In this document: piece by piece, positions 7,745-17,075 of the stretch
Layout of the letters: each line of letters starts with the position of its first letter
Position numbering within the stretch: the first letter of the stretch is position 1
NCBI RefSeq assembly: GCF_007830235.1
Contig: NZ_VLKI01000004.1
Location: 124,001 to 188,000, forward strand
Length of the DNA: 64,000 bases
Source of the DNA: Cytobacillus oceanisediminis
GTDB taxonomy: Bacteria > Bacillota > Bacilli > Bacillales > Cytobacillaceae
Direction: 5' to 3'
Notes under the pieces: generated by a model
Database searches by the model: none
The model's input: the letters and a program-made list of their open reading frames with translations, nothing else
Told to the model about the DNA's origin: nothing
Translations under genes and position numbers: made by a program

Positions 7745-9010
7745 TTATTTCACGCGAGGGAAACCGAATCCTGACGCGTAATCATCACCAGCTGCAGCTC
7801 CTGTTCCGCCAAGGATGTCATATTGCTTGGAACGGGTTTGAAGCTCTGCGCGAAGGCCAGTGTGAGTTAAAGAAGGGTTTTCAGCCCAAATCTTTGCGGC
7901 CAATCCGGATACGTGCGGAGTAGCCATGGAAGTACCGCTGATTGTGTTGTATGAACCATCCGGCCAAGTGGATTCAATCGCTCTTCCCGGCGCTGATACC
8001 TCAACATCGCGCTCCTGGATGACATAGTCGCCGTCAGTAGCAGGGTTACCGCGGGAAGAGAAGTCAGCTACACGGTAAGATCCATTCTCCTGGACATTTT
8101 CCAAAGCAGCAACTGCAACTGCATTGACTAGAGCTCCTGGATAGCCGATTGTGTTATCAGCAGGGCCTGAGTTTCCAGCTGCTGCCACAACTAAAACACC
8201 TTTTCCATATGCATAATCAACCGCATCAGCGATCAATGAGCTCTTAGAACTTGAACCCAAAGACATGGAGATAATAACTTTTGAACCAATGCTGGCTGCT
8301 TGATCTGCCGCATGCTGTATGGCTCCGGCAATATCATCGGAGTAGCCTGAACCCCTGTCATTTAATACTTTATATGCCCATAAATCAGCCTCCGGTGCTA
8401 CCCCGTAAATACCTTGTCCATTAGCGCCGCCATGTGCAAGTACTGTACCGGCTACATGTGTACCGTGTCCGTTTTTATCGTTGCAGCTTCCGTCCACTAA
8501 AGGAGTTTTAAATTGAGTGAAGTCTTTACATTGCTCTGCCTGTCCAGTCAGGTCGTTATGAGATGTAAATACCCCTGTATCTAGAACAGCAACTTTAACG
8601 CCTGTCCCGCCTGAAGTGCTTTGCACGGCGCTGTCATTATAAATAGCCTCAATTCCCCAGGGAGTTCTGTCTGTTGGAACAGCTGCAGCCTCTGCTCCCG
8701 GCTTGGCAGCAGATTCCTTGCTGAGAGGAGATAGACTAACCTGGGCGACTCTATCAATCTCCAAATTTTTATTTTTCAATAATGCTTGATACTGTTTCGC
8801 GTTTACCGTTGTAGTAAATCCATTCTGGCCAAAATCCCAGCGCACACCATAGTTTGCTTTAGCCTTCGCTTGTTCGGCGCTTGGCCCCTGAATCATGACC
8901 CGGTAGGTTTCATTGCTCTCAACTTGCTGGCCGAACGCCCCTGACGCAAATACAGAAAGTCCCATTGCTACACTTAGTACTGCTGACCCAATTACTCTTT
9001 TTTTCTTCAT
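7745..9010 (-). CDS. Secreted subtilisin-like serine protease (S8 family)
   Basis: A 421-residue preproenzyme. Residues 1-28 form a Sec signal, about 29-110 an inhibitor-type propeptide (YRVMIQG... NYGVRWDF), and the rest is the mature protease. The catalytic triad is D144 (VAVLDTGV), H182 (NGHGTHVAG) and S361 (SGTSMATPHVSG), with oxyanion-hole N280 (AAAGNSG). Cys161 and Cys176 can form the disulfide seen in cold-active Bacillus subtilisins such as those of Antarctic strains; the propeptide also resembles that group. Start ATG follows GAGAGGAG on the minus strand. It is a single gene with a candidate sigma-A promoter and is probably an extracellular scavenging protease. Confidence 0.95.
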   Translation of the reverse strand: MKKKRVIGSAVLSVAMGLSVFASGAFGQQVESNETYRVMIQGPSAEQAKAKANYGVRWDFGQNGFTTTVNAKQYQALLKNKNLEIDRVAQVSLSPLSKESAAKPGAEAAAVPTDRTPWGIEAIYNDSAVQSTSGGTGVKVAVLDTGVFTSHNDLTGQAEQCKDFTQFKTPLVDGSCNDKNGHGTHVAGTVLAHGGANGQGIYGVAPEADLWAYKVLNDRGSGYSDDIAGAIQHAADQAASIGSKVIISMSLGSSSKSSLIADAVDYAYGKGVLVVAAAGNSGPADNTIGYPGALVNAVAVAALENVQENGSYRVADFSSRGNPATDGDYVIQERDVEVSAPGRAIESTWPDGSYNTISGTSMATPHVSGLAAKIWAENPSLTHTGLRAELQTRSKQYDILGGTGAAAGDDYASGFGFPRVK

Positions 9011-9062
9011 CCAAAATCTCCTCTCAAACTATGTATTTGTCACAGCATCAAGCTGTACTTTC

Positions 9063-9091
9063 ATTATATTTACAAAATTCAAAATAGTTAA
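9063..9091 (-). promoter_or_regulatory. Candidate sigma-A promoter for the subtilisin gene
   Basis: On the minus strand TTAACT and TATAAT are separated by 17 bp, about 50 bp upstream of the start codon. The -10 is perfect; the -35 matches four of six. Confidence 0.4.
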
Positions 9092-9281
9092 ACTATCCTA
9101 TTTTGCCCGTATTTGGGCATTTTAGACTATTAATGAGAGAAAAGAGGAACCTTTCTTTTAATCTATCAAAAAATATTCTTTTAATTATAGGTAAATATTT
9201 CAAATGGGATTTGGATATTAATGGAGTTAACCTTCCTTCCGGCAGGGTATAGCCTAGTAAATTGCTGAAGGAGTGTGAAAG

Positions 9282-10415
9282 ATGAGAGCTGTAACCTATC
9301 AGGGAGCTAAAGATATTCAAGTGAAAAATGTAGAGGATCCAAGGATTGAGAAACGGGATGATATCCTTGTCAGGATTACTTCAACCGCCATTTGCGGTTC
9401 AGATCTGCACTTATATCAAGGAAATATGCCACTGCGCCCCGGCTATATTATTGGGCATGAACCAATGGGGATTGTCGAAGAAACAGGACCTGATGTGACG
9501 AGGGTGAAAAAAGGCGATCGGGTCGTGATTCCCTTTAATGTTTCATGCGGGCACTGCTTTTACTGCCAGAACGAAATGGAAAGCCAGTGCGATAATTCCA
9601 ACCCCCATAAAGACGCAGGAGGGTACTTCGGTTACACAGAAAAATACGGAAACCACCCGGGCGGCCAGGCTGAATACTTAAAGGTGCCTTTTGGCAATTT
9701 CATGCCTTTTGTTGTACCGGAATCCTGCGAGCTGGAGGATGAATCACTTCTCTTTTTATCAGACGTACTGCCAACAGCTTATTGGAGCGTGGAGCATTCT
9801 GGTGTGAAAAAGGGAGATACAGTCGTAGTCCTAGGCTGCGGGCCCATCGGATTGATGACCCAAAAGTTCGCCTGGATGAAAGGAGCCAAACGTGTAATTG
9901 CCGTTGATCACCTGGATTATCGGCTGAACCATGCTAAGCTAATGAATGATGTGGAGGTTTATGACTTTACGAAATATGATGATATGGGTGCTTATATAAA
10001 AGAAATTACCCAGGGCGGTGCAGATGTGGTCATTGATTGCGTCGGAATGGATGGCAAAAAATCCGCTGTGGAAAAGGTTGAGCAAAAGCTGAAGCTGCAG
10101 GGCGGAACGCTTGGCCCTATTCAAATTGCCATGAAAGCGGTCAGAAAGTTTGGAACCGTCCAGCTGACAGGCGTATATGGATTATCTTATAATATGTTCC
10201 CGCTTGAAGAGTTTTTCTCAAGAAACATCACCATAAAAATGGGACAGGCTCCGGTAGTGCATTACATGCCAGAACTGTTCGAAAAAATCACCAATAAGGA
10301 GTTCGATCCGAAATCGATTATCACACACCAGATTCCATTGGAAGAAGCTGATCGCGCATATAAAATATTTAATGACCATGAAGATGACTGTATAAAGGTT
10401 ATTTTAAAGCCGTAA
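9282..10415 (+). CDS. adhB: Zinc-dependent medium-chain alcohol dehydrogenase (AdhB-like)
   Basis: A 377-residue cytosolic MDR oxidoreductase close to B. subtilis AdhB and glutathione-independent formaldehyde dehydrogenases. Catalytic zinc ligands are C38 and H59-E60 in the GHEP motif; structural zinc ligands are C89, C92, C95 and C103. The Rossmann motif is VVLGCGPIGLM near residue 180. It probably oxidises a small alcohol or aldehyde with NAD; the true substrate is unknown. Start ATG has GGAG with 8 nt spacing. Single gene, terminator follows about 75 bp later. Confidence 0.88.
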   Translation: MRAVTYQGAKDIQVKNVEDPRIEKRDDILVRITSTAICGSDLHLYQGNMPLRPGYIIGHEPMGIVEETGPDVTRVKKGDRVVIPFNVSCGHCFYCQNEMESQCDNSNPHKDAGGYFGYTEKYGNHPGGQAEYLKVPFGNFMPFVVPESCELEDESLLFLSDVLPTAYWSVEHSGVKKGDTVVVLGCGPIGLMTQKFAWMKGAKRVIAVDHLDYRLNHAKLMNDVEVYDFTKYDDMGAYIKEITQGGADVVIDCVGMDGKKSAVEKVEQKLKLQGGTLGPIQIAMKAVRKFGTVQLTGVYGLSYNMFPLEEFFSRNITIKMGQAPVVHYMPELFEKITNKEFDPKSIITHQIPLEEADRAYKIFNDHEDDCIKVILKP

Positions 10416-10490
10416 TATATCGGTTCCGCGGTTTTGTTCGACTTTTGATCATTTAGCTCAGTCAGAATGTGCTAATAATTGAATGATCCA

Positions 10491-10524
10491 TATCAGCCGG
10501 TTCGCATTAGCGGGCTGGTTTTTT
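10491..10524 (+). terminator. Terminator after adhB-like gene
   Basis: CAGCC / GGCTG stem with flanking wobble pairs and a TTTTTT tail. Confidence 0.65.
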
Positions 10525-10643
10525 AATCTGATTATGTGGCCAAAAAACACCTTATAATGAAAGACAATGTACACGGCTGGGCTTCACCGTTTATAATAGT
10601 GCTATTGGAATCATTTTAATAGAGTTAACCAAGGAGCTTTTTT

Positions 10644-11879
10644 ATGAAGGGTTTTAGTCAACTGACATTGATAAATGAAGAAACAAAAGCAGTCAGGCTT
10701 TTTATGTGGCTGTTTTATCTTATTTTTACACTATATGATTTATTTTATTATTATCTCCTTCCTCTCAATACAGGGGGCACACCAGGGCTTCCGCAAGGCG
10801 GACTCGGCTTCGGTTACTATTTGGCCATTATCGGCCTTTTGCCGGCAGCGGTATACTTCTTCAAAACAGGCAGTCCCTTTAAGATAAAATACTTATATTT
10901 TTTCGGCTTTATCCTGATTGATTTTACCAATAGCATGATGATTTACTTTGGTGAATCTAAGGAGTTTCAGACAGGTAACGCTGTGGAGCTATTTTTTATC
11001 CTATTCGCTCCGCTCTTTGTCAATAAGCGTTATTTTGGGATTATCGCAGGGGGAATGGTGAGTAAATATCTTGTTGTAGGCCTTTTGCTGGGCAGCCAAA
11101 CGGTAATGGTGCCCATCGTGCTGCTGATCATTTTTTCAAGTGTATCTTATGTGCTTCTGAATCGTTTCTACTCCTATATTCAATCCCTGACAAACGTTTT
11201 CCAGGAGCTCCGGGAAACCGAAAAACTGGCTGCTGTCGGAAAGATGGCATCAGTAGTAGGCCATGAAGTAAGAAATCCGCTTTCCGCTTTAAAAGGCTTT
11301 ACACAGCTGCAGATGGAAAGACATCCGGAAGACCGCGACCGCTATCAAATTATGATAGAGGAAATAGACCGCATCAATCTGATTGCTGATGACCTTATGT
11401 TCCTGAGCAAGCCAAGACATCCTGTGTTTGAAAAAGTAGATTTAAACAGCCTGATTAGTTACGTCATTTCCATTATGAAGGAGCAGGCTTCCAATCAGAA
11501 TATTAAATTTGAAACAGAAGTCCTGGCAAATATTCCGAAAGTCGAATGTGATGAGAAGCTAATGAAGCAGGTGTTTATTAATCTCGTTAAGAACGCCATC
11601 GAATCGATGCCTGATGGGGGAGCCATTTCGATCTCGGCAAGAATGCTCCATGGCCAGCAAGTATTAATTCGCGTGAAAGATGAAGGCTGCGGTATTATAG
11701 CTGAAAACATCGAACGAATCGGCGATCCATTTTATACGACCAAGTCAGATGGAACCGGTTTGGGACTGATGGTTACGAATCAGATCATTGAGGAACATGA
11801 CGGAAGTATAGATTTTGACAGCGAAATAGGGAAAGGGACGGCTGTTAACGTTATTATTCCTTTAAGCCAAAAAAGTTAA
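10644..11879 (+). CDS. Membrane sensor histidine kinase, sporulation-kinase type (orphan)
   Basis: A 411-residue kinase. The first 175 residues hold about six membrane helices (5TM-5TMR-like sensor) without a large extracellular domain. The HisKA block GHEVRNPLSALKGFTQL places the phosphorylated histidine at H207; the ATPase domain has N box NLVKNAIESM, G1 DEGCGI, F box FYTTK and G2 GTGLGLM. No response regulator gene is adjacent. This layout resembles B. subtilis KinB/KinD-type kinases feeding Spo0F, so a role in the sporulation phosphorelay is possible but inferred. ATG at 10644 has AAGGAG upstream. Confidence 0.9.
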   Translation: MKGFSQLTLINEETKAVRLFMWLFYLIFTLYDLFYYYLLPLNTGGTPGLPQGGLGFGYYLAIIGLLPAAVYFFKTGSPFKIKYLYFFGFILIDFTNSMMIYFGESKEFQTGNAVELFFILFAPLFVNKRYFGIIAGGMVSKYLVVGLLLGSQTVMVPIVLLIIFSSVSYVLLNRFYSYIQSLTNVFQELRETEKLAAVGKMASVVGHEVRNPLSALKGFTQLQMERHPEDRDRYQIMIEEIDRINLIADDLMFLSKPRHPVFEKVDLNSLISYVISIMKEQASNQNIKFETEVLANIPKVECDEKLMKQVFINLVKNAIESMPDGGAISISARMLHGQQVLIRVKDEGCGIIAENIERIGDPFYTTKSDGTGLGLMVTNQIIEEHDGSIDFDSEIGKGTAVNVIIPLSQKS

Positions 11880-11897
11880 TAAAACCGAATGAATAGG

Positions 11898-11926
11898 GGA
11901 TGTGCATTTTAATGTACATCCTTTAT
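11898..11926 (+). terminator. Terminator after histidine kinase gene
   Basis: GGATGTGCA / TGTACATCC (one G-U pair), 6-nt loop, CTTTATT tail. Confidence 0.7.
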
Positions 11927-12091
11927 TGACGTTTTGCCTAATAGGGAATATAGGCCTTGCTTTTTACAAAATAATCATAAATCGTTCAGAATAATCACCA
12001 CTATTTACTCATTCTCAAATAAGTCGAAAAATAGATAAAATTGAAAATGGATATAATCCAATTCTACTAAATTGCAAGGAGATGTATTTTT

Positions 12092-15000
12092 TTGAAAAAG
12101 CGTATGCGCAAATTTGGCAAAACGGTTTTGGCCACTACCATGGCCTTATCTGTTTTAGCTTCTCCTATTTCATATAACTCTGTCATGGCTGCTAAGCCCG
12201 ACCATGCCGGAAAACAAGAGCAAAAATACAGCCATGAAGTAAAACTTCGTATTTTAGGTACGACAGACATCCATACGCATCTATATAACTATGACTATTA
12301 CAAAGATGTGGAAACCGTTGAATTTGGACTTGCCAAAACTGCTACTTTGATTAAACAAGCCAGAGAGGAAGTAAAGAACTCTCTGTTATTTGATAATGGT
12401 GACTTAATTCAAGGAAATCCACTAGGTGATTACAAAGCGAAAGTGGACAAGCTTGAGGACGGGGAAGTTCATCCGGTCTTTAAAGCAATGAAGCTTTTAG
12501 ACTATGATGCTGCAACAGTAGGAAACCATGAATTTAACTACGGGCTGGACTATCTTGATGAAGTTCTTGATGATTCCCCATTTCCTTATGTAAATGCAAA
12601 CGTCTATAAGGACGATCAAGATAATGATCCGACAAATGATGAAAACTACTTTAAACCATATAAAATTATCAATAAAAAAGTGGAAGATGAAAGAGGCAGA
12701 ACCCAAGTGATCAAGGTTGGGGTAATTGGTGCAGTTACGCCGCAAATTACCCAATGGGATAAAGCCAATCTTGACGGGAAAGTCATAACAAAAGACATCG
12801 TTAAATCAGTAGAATCCAATATCCCTAAGATGAAGGAAGAAGGCGCGGACCTTATTATCGCGCTTGCACACTCCGGAATGGGTGATGCTGCTTATACGGA
12901 GATGGAAGAAAACGCCGCTTATGACTTAACAAAGGTAGATGGTATTGATGCTGTTATTTCGGGTCACAACCATAAAACCTTCCCGGGTGATTTTACCGAT
13001 CTGCCTGGAGTTAACCCTGAAAAGGGAACAGTAAACGGAGTTCCGTTTATTATGCCAGGCAACTGGGGCAACCAGCTTGGAGTTATGGATCTGACGGTTG
13101 TAAAGGAAAAGGGCAAGTGGAAGGTTAAGGATTCCGATTCAACATTAAGAGCTATTTTTAAAAGCTACAAAAATGAGGCCGGAGCAACGGTTAAGGAAAG
13201 CCTTGCTGATGCTGATCCAGCCATTTTAGAAGCCGTAAAGGAAGAACATGAGGGCACAGTCAATTACGTTCGCCAGCCTGTAGGCGAAACTACTGCTGAT
13301 ATTCACAGCTACTTTGCGCTTGTAAAAGATGATCCATCTATTCAAATTGTAACGAATGCCCAGAAATGGTATATCGAAAAGCAATTAAAAGGCACAGCAG
13401 ACGAAAGTACGCCAGTGCTTTCTGCGGGAGCACCGTTTAAAGCAGGCGGACGGAATGGCGCCAGCTACTATACTTATATCCCTGAAGGGACCATTGCCAT
13501 TAAAAACGTAGCCGACCTTTACTTGTACCCAAATACAGTGGCAACTGTAAAAATTAAAGGATCCGACGTAAAAGAATGGCTTGAAATGTCTGCAGGCCAG
13601 TTCAATCAGGTTAATGAAAATGAAGCAGGAGAGCAGTCACTTATTAATAATGACTTCCCTACCTATAACTATGATGTAATTGATGGTGTAACATATGAAA
13701 TCGACGTTACAGAACCAGCCAAATACGATAAAGATGGCAAGCTGGTCAATCCTGATGCAAGCAGAATTAAAAACCTGCAATATAATGGAGCTCCAATTGA
13801 TCTCGATCAGGAATTTATTGTTGTTACAAACAACTATCGTGCAAGCGGAAACTTCCCTGGCGTCAGAAATAATACGGCAGTAGAGCTCTATCCGGATGAA
13901 AATCGCCAGGCAATCATTGATTATATCCGTGAAGAACAAACCATTGATCCTTCTGCTGATTCGAACTGGTCATTTGCACCGGTAACTGGAGAAGTAAACG
14001 TAACATTTGAATCTTCTCCAGAGGCAAAAGATGCAATTGCTGAAAACAGCGGAATCAATTATGTAGGTGAAGCAAGCAATGGTTTCGGAAAATACTCTCT
14101 TCAGTTTCCTGTTGCAGATGAAAATAATGAACCATTCGATGTCCAGCTGTTAGGCATTAACGACTTTCATGGACAGCTTGATACATTTAGTTCAAGCTTA
14201 AATGCAGGCGGCGTAGAGTATTTAGCTGCACACTTAAAGCAGCGGGAAGCAACAAACCCTAATACATTTATGCTCCATGCTGGTGATGCAGTAGGCGCGA
14301 GTTCTCCTGTTTCAGCTCTTCTTCAGGATGAGCCAACAATTAAAATGTTAAATGAAATTGGTTTTGATTTGGGGACAGTTGGCAATCACGAGTTTGACGA
14401 AGGTGTTGAGGAGATGCTTCGCTTAATTAATGGTGGAAGCCATCCTAATACCGTAGAAAAATATGGTGAGTTTAAGGGTGCAAACTTTCCTTATGTCGCT
14501 GCCAACGTAGTGGACTCAGTGACAAAGGAACCGATCCTTGCCCCATATGAAATCAAAGAAGTAAACGGTGTTCCAATCGCTTTTATCGGTATTGCATATT
14601 CCGATACTCCTTCTATCGTTACTCCAAGCGGGACAGCAGGGGTAGAGTTCACAGATGAAGCGGAAGCGATTAATAAGTACACTGCAGAGCTAAAAAAGCA
14701 AGGTATCAAATCCATTGTAGTCGTTACTCATAATCCTGCAAAATCTGCTTTGGATGGGTCTAACCCTCAAGAGGAACTGGTTGATATTGCAAATGCGGTT
14801 GATGATGAAGTAGATGTTTTGTTCGGCGGCCATAATCACCAATATACAAATACAGTGGTTGACGGCAAGTTACTTGTACAATCCTATTCCTACGGAACAG
14901 CATTTTCTGATGTTGATTTAACCATTGATCCAGTTACGAAAGATATTGTGGCTAAAAAAGCTGAAATTGTGAATACAACACGTGATATTGAACCTGATGT

Positions 15001-15622
15001 TGAAATTAAACAAATGCTTGACACATATATTGCTGATGTTGCCCCTATTTTAAATGAAGTGATTGGCTATACTTCAACAGGAATCAGCAGAGATACAAAT
15101 GCTGATGGAGAATCGCCAATGGGTAACTTGATTGCGGATTCCATGATTGAGCAAACCGGTACAGATTTTGCCTTTATGAACTCAGGCGGAGTCCGTGCAA
15201 GCATCGATGCAGGTGAGATTACTTGGAAGGAAGCCTTTACTGTACAGCCATTTGGCAATGACTTGGTAACATTGACATTGACCGGTGCCCAAATTAAAGA
15301 GCTTTTTGAACAGCAGTGGGGTTCAAAAGAAAGAATCATGCACGTTTCTGGCTTAAAGGTGACGTATGATTCTTCAAAAGAAGCGGGCGACCGTATAGTT
15401 TCTTTAGTTAAAAGTGATGGTACTGATATTGATCCTAATAAGGAATATACAGTAACAGTTAACAATTATATGGCTGATGGCGGGGACGGCTATAGCGTAC
15501 TCCTAAACGGCAAAAACCGTACAGTTGATATTGTTGACCTAGATGCTTTAATCAACTATATTAAAGCCCGTGAAGAGATAAATCCTGCAGTTGAAGGCAG
15601 AATTACAAAATTAAATAAATAA
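12092..15622 (+). CDS. yfkN: Bifunctional 2',3'-cyclic-nucleotide phosphodiesterase / 5'-nucleotidase (YfkN-like)
   Basis: A 1176-residue secreted protein with two calcineurin-like phosphoesterase plus 5'-nucleotidase modules in tandem. After a signal sequence (to about residue 33), module 1 begins at LGTTDIHTHLY (residues 55-65), with GNHEFNYG near 144 and SGHNHKTF, and resembles CpdB. Module 2 begins at LLGINDFHGQLD near residue 685, with GNHEFDEG and GGHNHQYT, and resembles UshA. It salvages nucleotides or phosphate outside the membrane. B. subtilis YfkN is longer and carries a wall-anchor region; here the protein ends right after module 2 with no LPXTG, so it is probably released. Start TTG at 12092 follows AAGGAG. 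Confidence 0.92.
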   Translation: MKKRMRKFGKTVLATTMALSVLASPISYNSVMAAKPDHAGKQEQKYSHEVKLRILGTTDIHTHLYNYDYYKDVETVEFGLAKTATLIKQAREEVKNSLLFDNGDLIQGNPLGDYKAKVDKLEDGEVHPVFKAMKLLDYDAATVGNHEFNYGLDYLDEVLDDSPFPYVNANVYKDDQDNDPTNDENYFKPYKIINKKVEDERGRTQVIKVGVIGAVTPQITQWDKANLDGKVITKDIVKSVESNIPKMKEEGADLIIALAHSGMGDAAYTEMEENAAYDLTKVDGIDAVISGHNHKTFPGDFTDLPGVNPEKGTVNGVPFIMPGNWGNQLGVMDLTVVKEKGKWKVKDSDSTLRAIFKSYKNEAGATVKESLADADPAILEAVKEEHEGTVNYVRQPVGETTADIHSYFALVKDDPSIQIVTNAQKWYIEKQLKGTADESTPVLSAGAPFKAGGRNGASYYTYIPEGTIAIKNVADLYLYPNTVATVKIKGSDVKEWLEMSAGQFNQVNENEAGEQSLINNDFPTYNYDVIDGVTYEIDVTEPAKYDKDGKLVNPDASRIKNLQYNGAPIDLDQEFIVVTNNYRASGNFPGVRNNTAVELYPDENRQAIIDYIREEQTIDPSADSNWSFAPVTGEVNVTFESSPEAKDAIAENSGINYVGEASNGFGKYSLQFPVADENNEPFDVQLLGINDFHGQLDTFSSSLNAGGVEYLAAHLKQREATNPNTFMLHAGDAVGASSPVSALLQDEPTIKMLNEIGFDLGTVGNHEFDEGVEEMLRLINGGSHPNTVEKYGEFKGANFPYVAANVVDSVTKEPILAPYEIKEVNGVPIAFIGIAYSDTPSIVTPSGTAGVEFTDEAEAINKYTAELKKQGIKSIVVVTHNPAKSALDGSNPQEELVDIANAVDDEVDVLFGGHNHQYTNTVVDGKLLVQSYSYGTAFSDVDLTIDPVTKDIVAKKAEIVNTTRDIEPDVEIKQMLDTYIADVAPILNEVIGYTSTGISRDTNADGESPMGNLIADSMIEQTGTDFAFMNSGGVRASIDAGEITWKEAFTVQPFGNDLVTLTLTGAQIKELFEQQWGSKERIMHVSGLKVTYDSSKEAGDRIVSLVKSDGTDIDPNKEYTVTVNNYMADGGDGYSVLLNGKNRTVDIVDLDALINYIKAREEINPAVEGRITKLNK

Positions 15623-15628
15623 TCTGTT

Positions 15629-15662
15629 AGAGTACCGGCTGTATATGCTGGTACTCTTTTCT
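15629..15662 (+). terminator. Terminator after yfkN-like gene
   Basis: GAGTACC / GGTACTC core stem, extended by GC pairs, followed by TTTT. Confidence 0.8.
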
Positions 15663-15740
15663 TTCAGAATCGGCTATACTATAGGCTAGAAAACATTTGC
15701 AGATGACAAAGATCATTTTACACAATAAAAGGAGTTACCT

Positions 15741-16865
15741 ATGACACAATCTCTTATTGAAAATATGAAGCCATTTATTCAGGAGGCATGGAAAAAGTCC
15801 GCATTTGCTCAGCCTACGACAATTCAGACAGAAGCGATCCCGGCGGCCTTGGAAGGAAAGGATATTATTGCAGAATCCCCAACCGGAACAGGCAAGACAC
15901 TTGCTTACTTGCTGCCGGTACTTGAAAAAATTGATCCTGATAAACAGGCAGTACAAGCAGTTATTTTAGCATCTTCCCAGGAGCTTGTGATGCAAATTCT
16001 TCAGGAGGTCCAAAAATGGGCGGAGGGAAGCGGCATTAAAGCGGCTTCTTTTATCGGCGGAGCCAATGTAAAAAGGCAGCTTGAAAAATTAAAGAAGCAT
16101 CCGCAAATCGCTTTGGGTACACCGGGAAGAGTCCTTGAGCTAATAAAGCAGAAAAAGCTGAAAATGCATGAAGTAAAAACGGTTGTTCTTGATGAAGGGG
16201 ACCAGCTATTAGTGCCCGAACATGCACAGACAGTCCAAAATATTGTTAAGTCAACGCTGAAAGAACGCCAGACCATGCTGTTCTCAGCTACACTTCCGCC
16301 GGTTATTGAAAAGCTTGCCAAAGAATTAATAGCAGATGCTAAAGTGATCCGTGTTGAAAAAGATGAAACGATCGATGCTGCAGCTGTCGACCATATTTAT
16401 TTTGTGGCCGAAGCCAGGGACAAAATTAAAATGCTTGAAAAGATCTCCAGGCTGGAGGATATTAAGGCTTTGGTGTTTGTAAAGGATATCGGAAACCTGA
16501 CCGTGATGGCGGAGAAGCTTGATTTTAAAAATATTGCCTCCAGCACCCTTCATAGCGATTTAAGCAAATTTGACCGGCAAAAAGCGATCAAAAATTTCCG
16601 GACCGGAAAAACCAATATGCTGATTGCAACTGATGTGGCAGCAAGAGGATTGGATATCAAGGGAGTCACGCATGTTGTCCATTTTGATTTTCCGAAAGAT
16701 ATTAACCAATACGTCCACCGTTCAGGCAGAACAGGCCGGTTCGGCGCTAGCGGAACGGTCATCTCCCTCGTCACCGAAAGAGAAGAAAGAGAACTCAAAA
16801 AATTTACCAAAGAACTCGGCCAAACCGCAGAGAAAAAGGTTATGCGCGGCGGAGAAATCGTTTAA
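15741..16865 (+). CDS. yfmL: DEAD-box-like RNA helicase (YfmL-like) with DEGD motif II
   Basis: A 374-residue two-domain superfamily 2 helicase without a C-terminal extension, the size of B. subtilis YfmL, which acts in ribosome assembly. Visible motifs are the Q motif (PTTIQTEAIPAAL), Walker A SPTGTGKT (46-53), TPGR (127-130), motif II DEGD (151-154), SAT, ATDVAARGLDI and HRSGRTGR. Motif II has Gly in place of Ala; the two acidic residues needed for ATP hydrolysis are kept. Start ATG follows AGGAG. Single gene ended by a long palindromic terminator. Confidence 0.9.
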   Translation: MTQSLIENMKPFIQEAWKKSAFAQPTTIQTEAIPAALEGKDIIAESPTGTGKTLAYLLPVLEKIDPDKQAVQAVILASSQELVMQILQEVQKWAEGSGIKAASFIGGANVKRQLEKLKKHPQIALGTPGRVLELIKQKKLKMHEVKTVVLDEGDQLLVPEHAQTVQNIVKSTLKERQTMLFSATLPPVIEKLAKELIADAKVIRVEKDETIDAAAVDHIYFVAEARDKIKMLEKISRLEDIKALVFVKDIGNLTVMAEKLDFKNIASSTLHSDLSKFDRQKAIKNFRTGKTNMLIATDVAARGLDIKGVTHVVHFDFPKDINQYVHRSGRTGRFGASGTVISLVTEREERELKKFTKELGQTAEKKVMRGGEIV

Positions 16866-16871
16866 AACCAC

Positions 16872-16924
16872 AGTACCAGGTACCTATACCAGTCCGTCCA
16901 ACTGGATACCTGGTACTCTTTTTA
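16872..16924 (+). terminator. Long palindrome (family D, copy 1) acting as terminator
   Basis: AGTACCAGGTA and TACCTGGTACT pair at the base, ATACCAGT and ACTGGATA-like bases continue the stem, and the loop is CCGTCCA. A T run follows. The inner part is shared with the palindrome at 19121-19161. Confidence 0.8.
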
Positions 16925-16935
16925 TATGCTCCCGG

Positions 16936-16974
16936 AAGCCCGCGGTTCGCTGAGTGCCTGCAGCGGAAATCAAC
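16936..16974. repeat. Family A repeat, partial copy (right end only)
   Basis: GGTTCGCTGAGTGCCTG and the right terminus GCGGAAATCAAC match the right ends of the full copies at 447-638 and 18630-18818. The left part is missing. Confidence 0.65.
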
Positions 16975-17075
16975 ACCGAAGTTTTACAGCTTTTTATAAA
17001 AGGAAAATCTGTTTAGTGTGCCGAATATTTAAAAATAGAGACTTTACTTCACAAAAGATTGAGGGGTTACACAAG

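Noticed and set aside
11965-12057. Pho box or sigma-A promoter upstream of the yfkN-like gene
   Set aside because: TTTTACA and TATAAT are present but hexamer spacing and a -35 element do not fit.
16926-17075. 50-residue N-terminal extension of the amidase
   Set aside because: It runs through a family A repeat fragment; GAGGGG and the family length fix the start at 17076.
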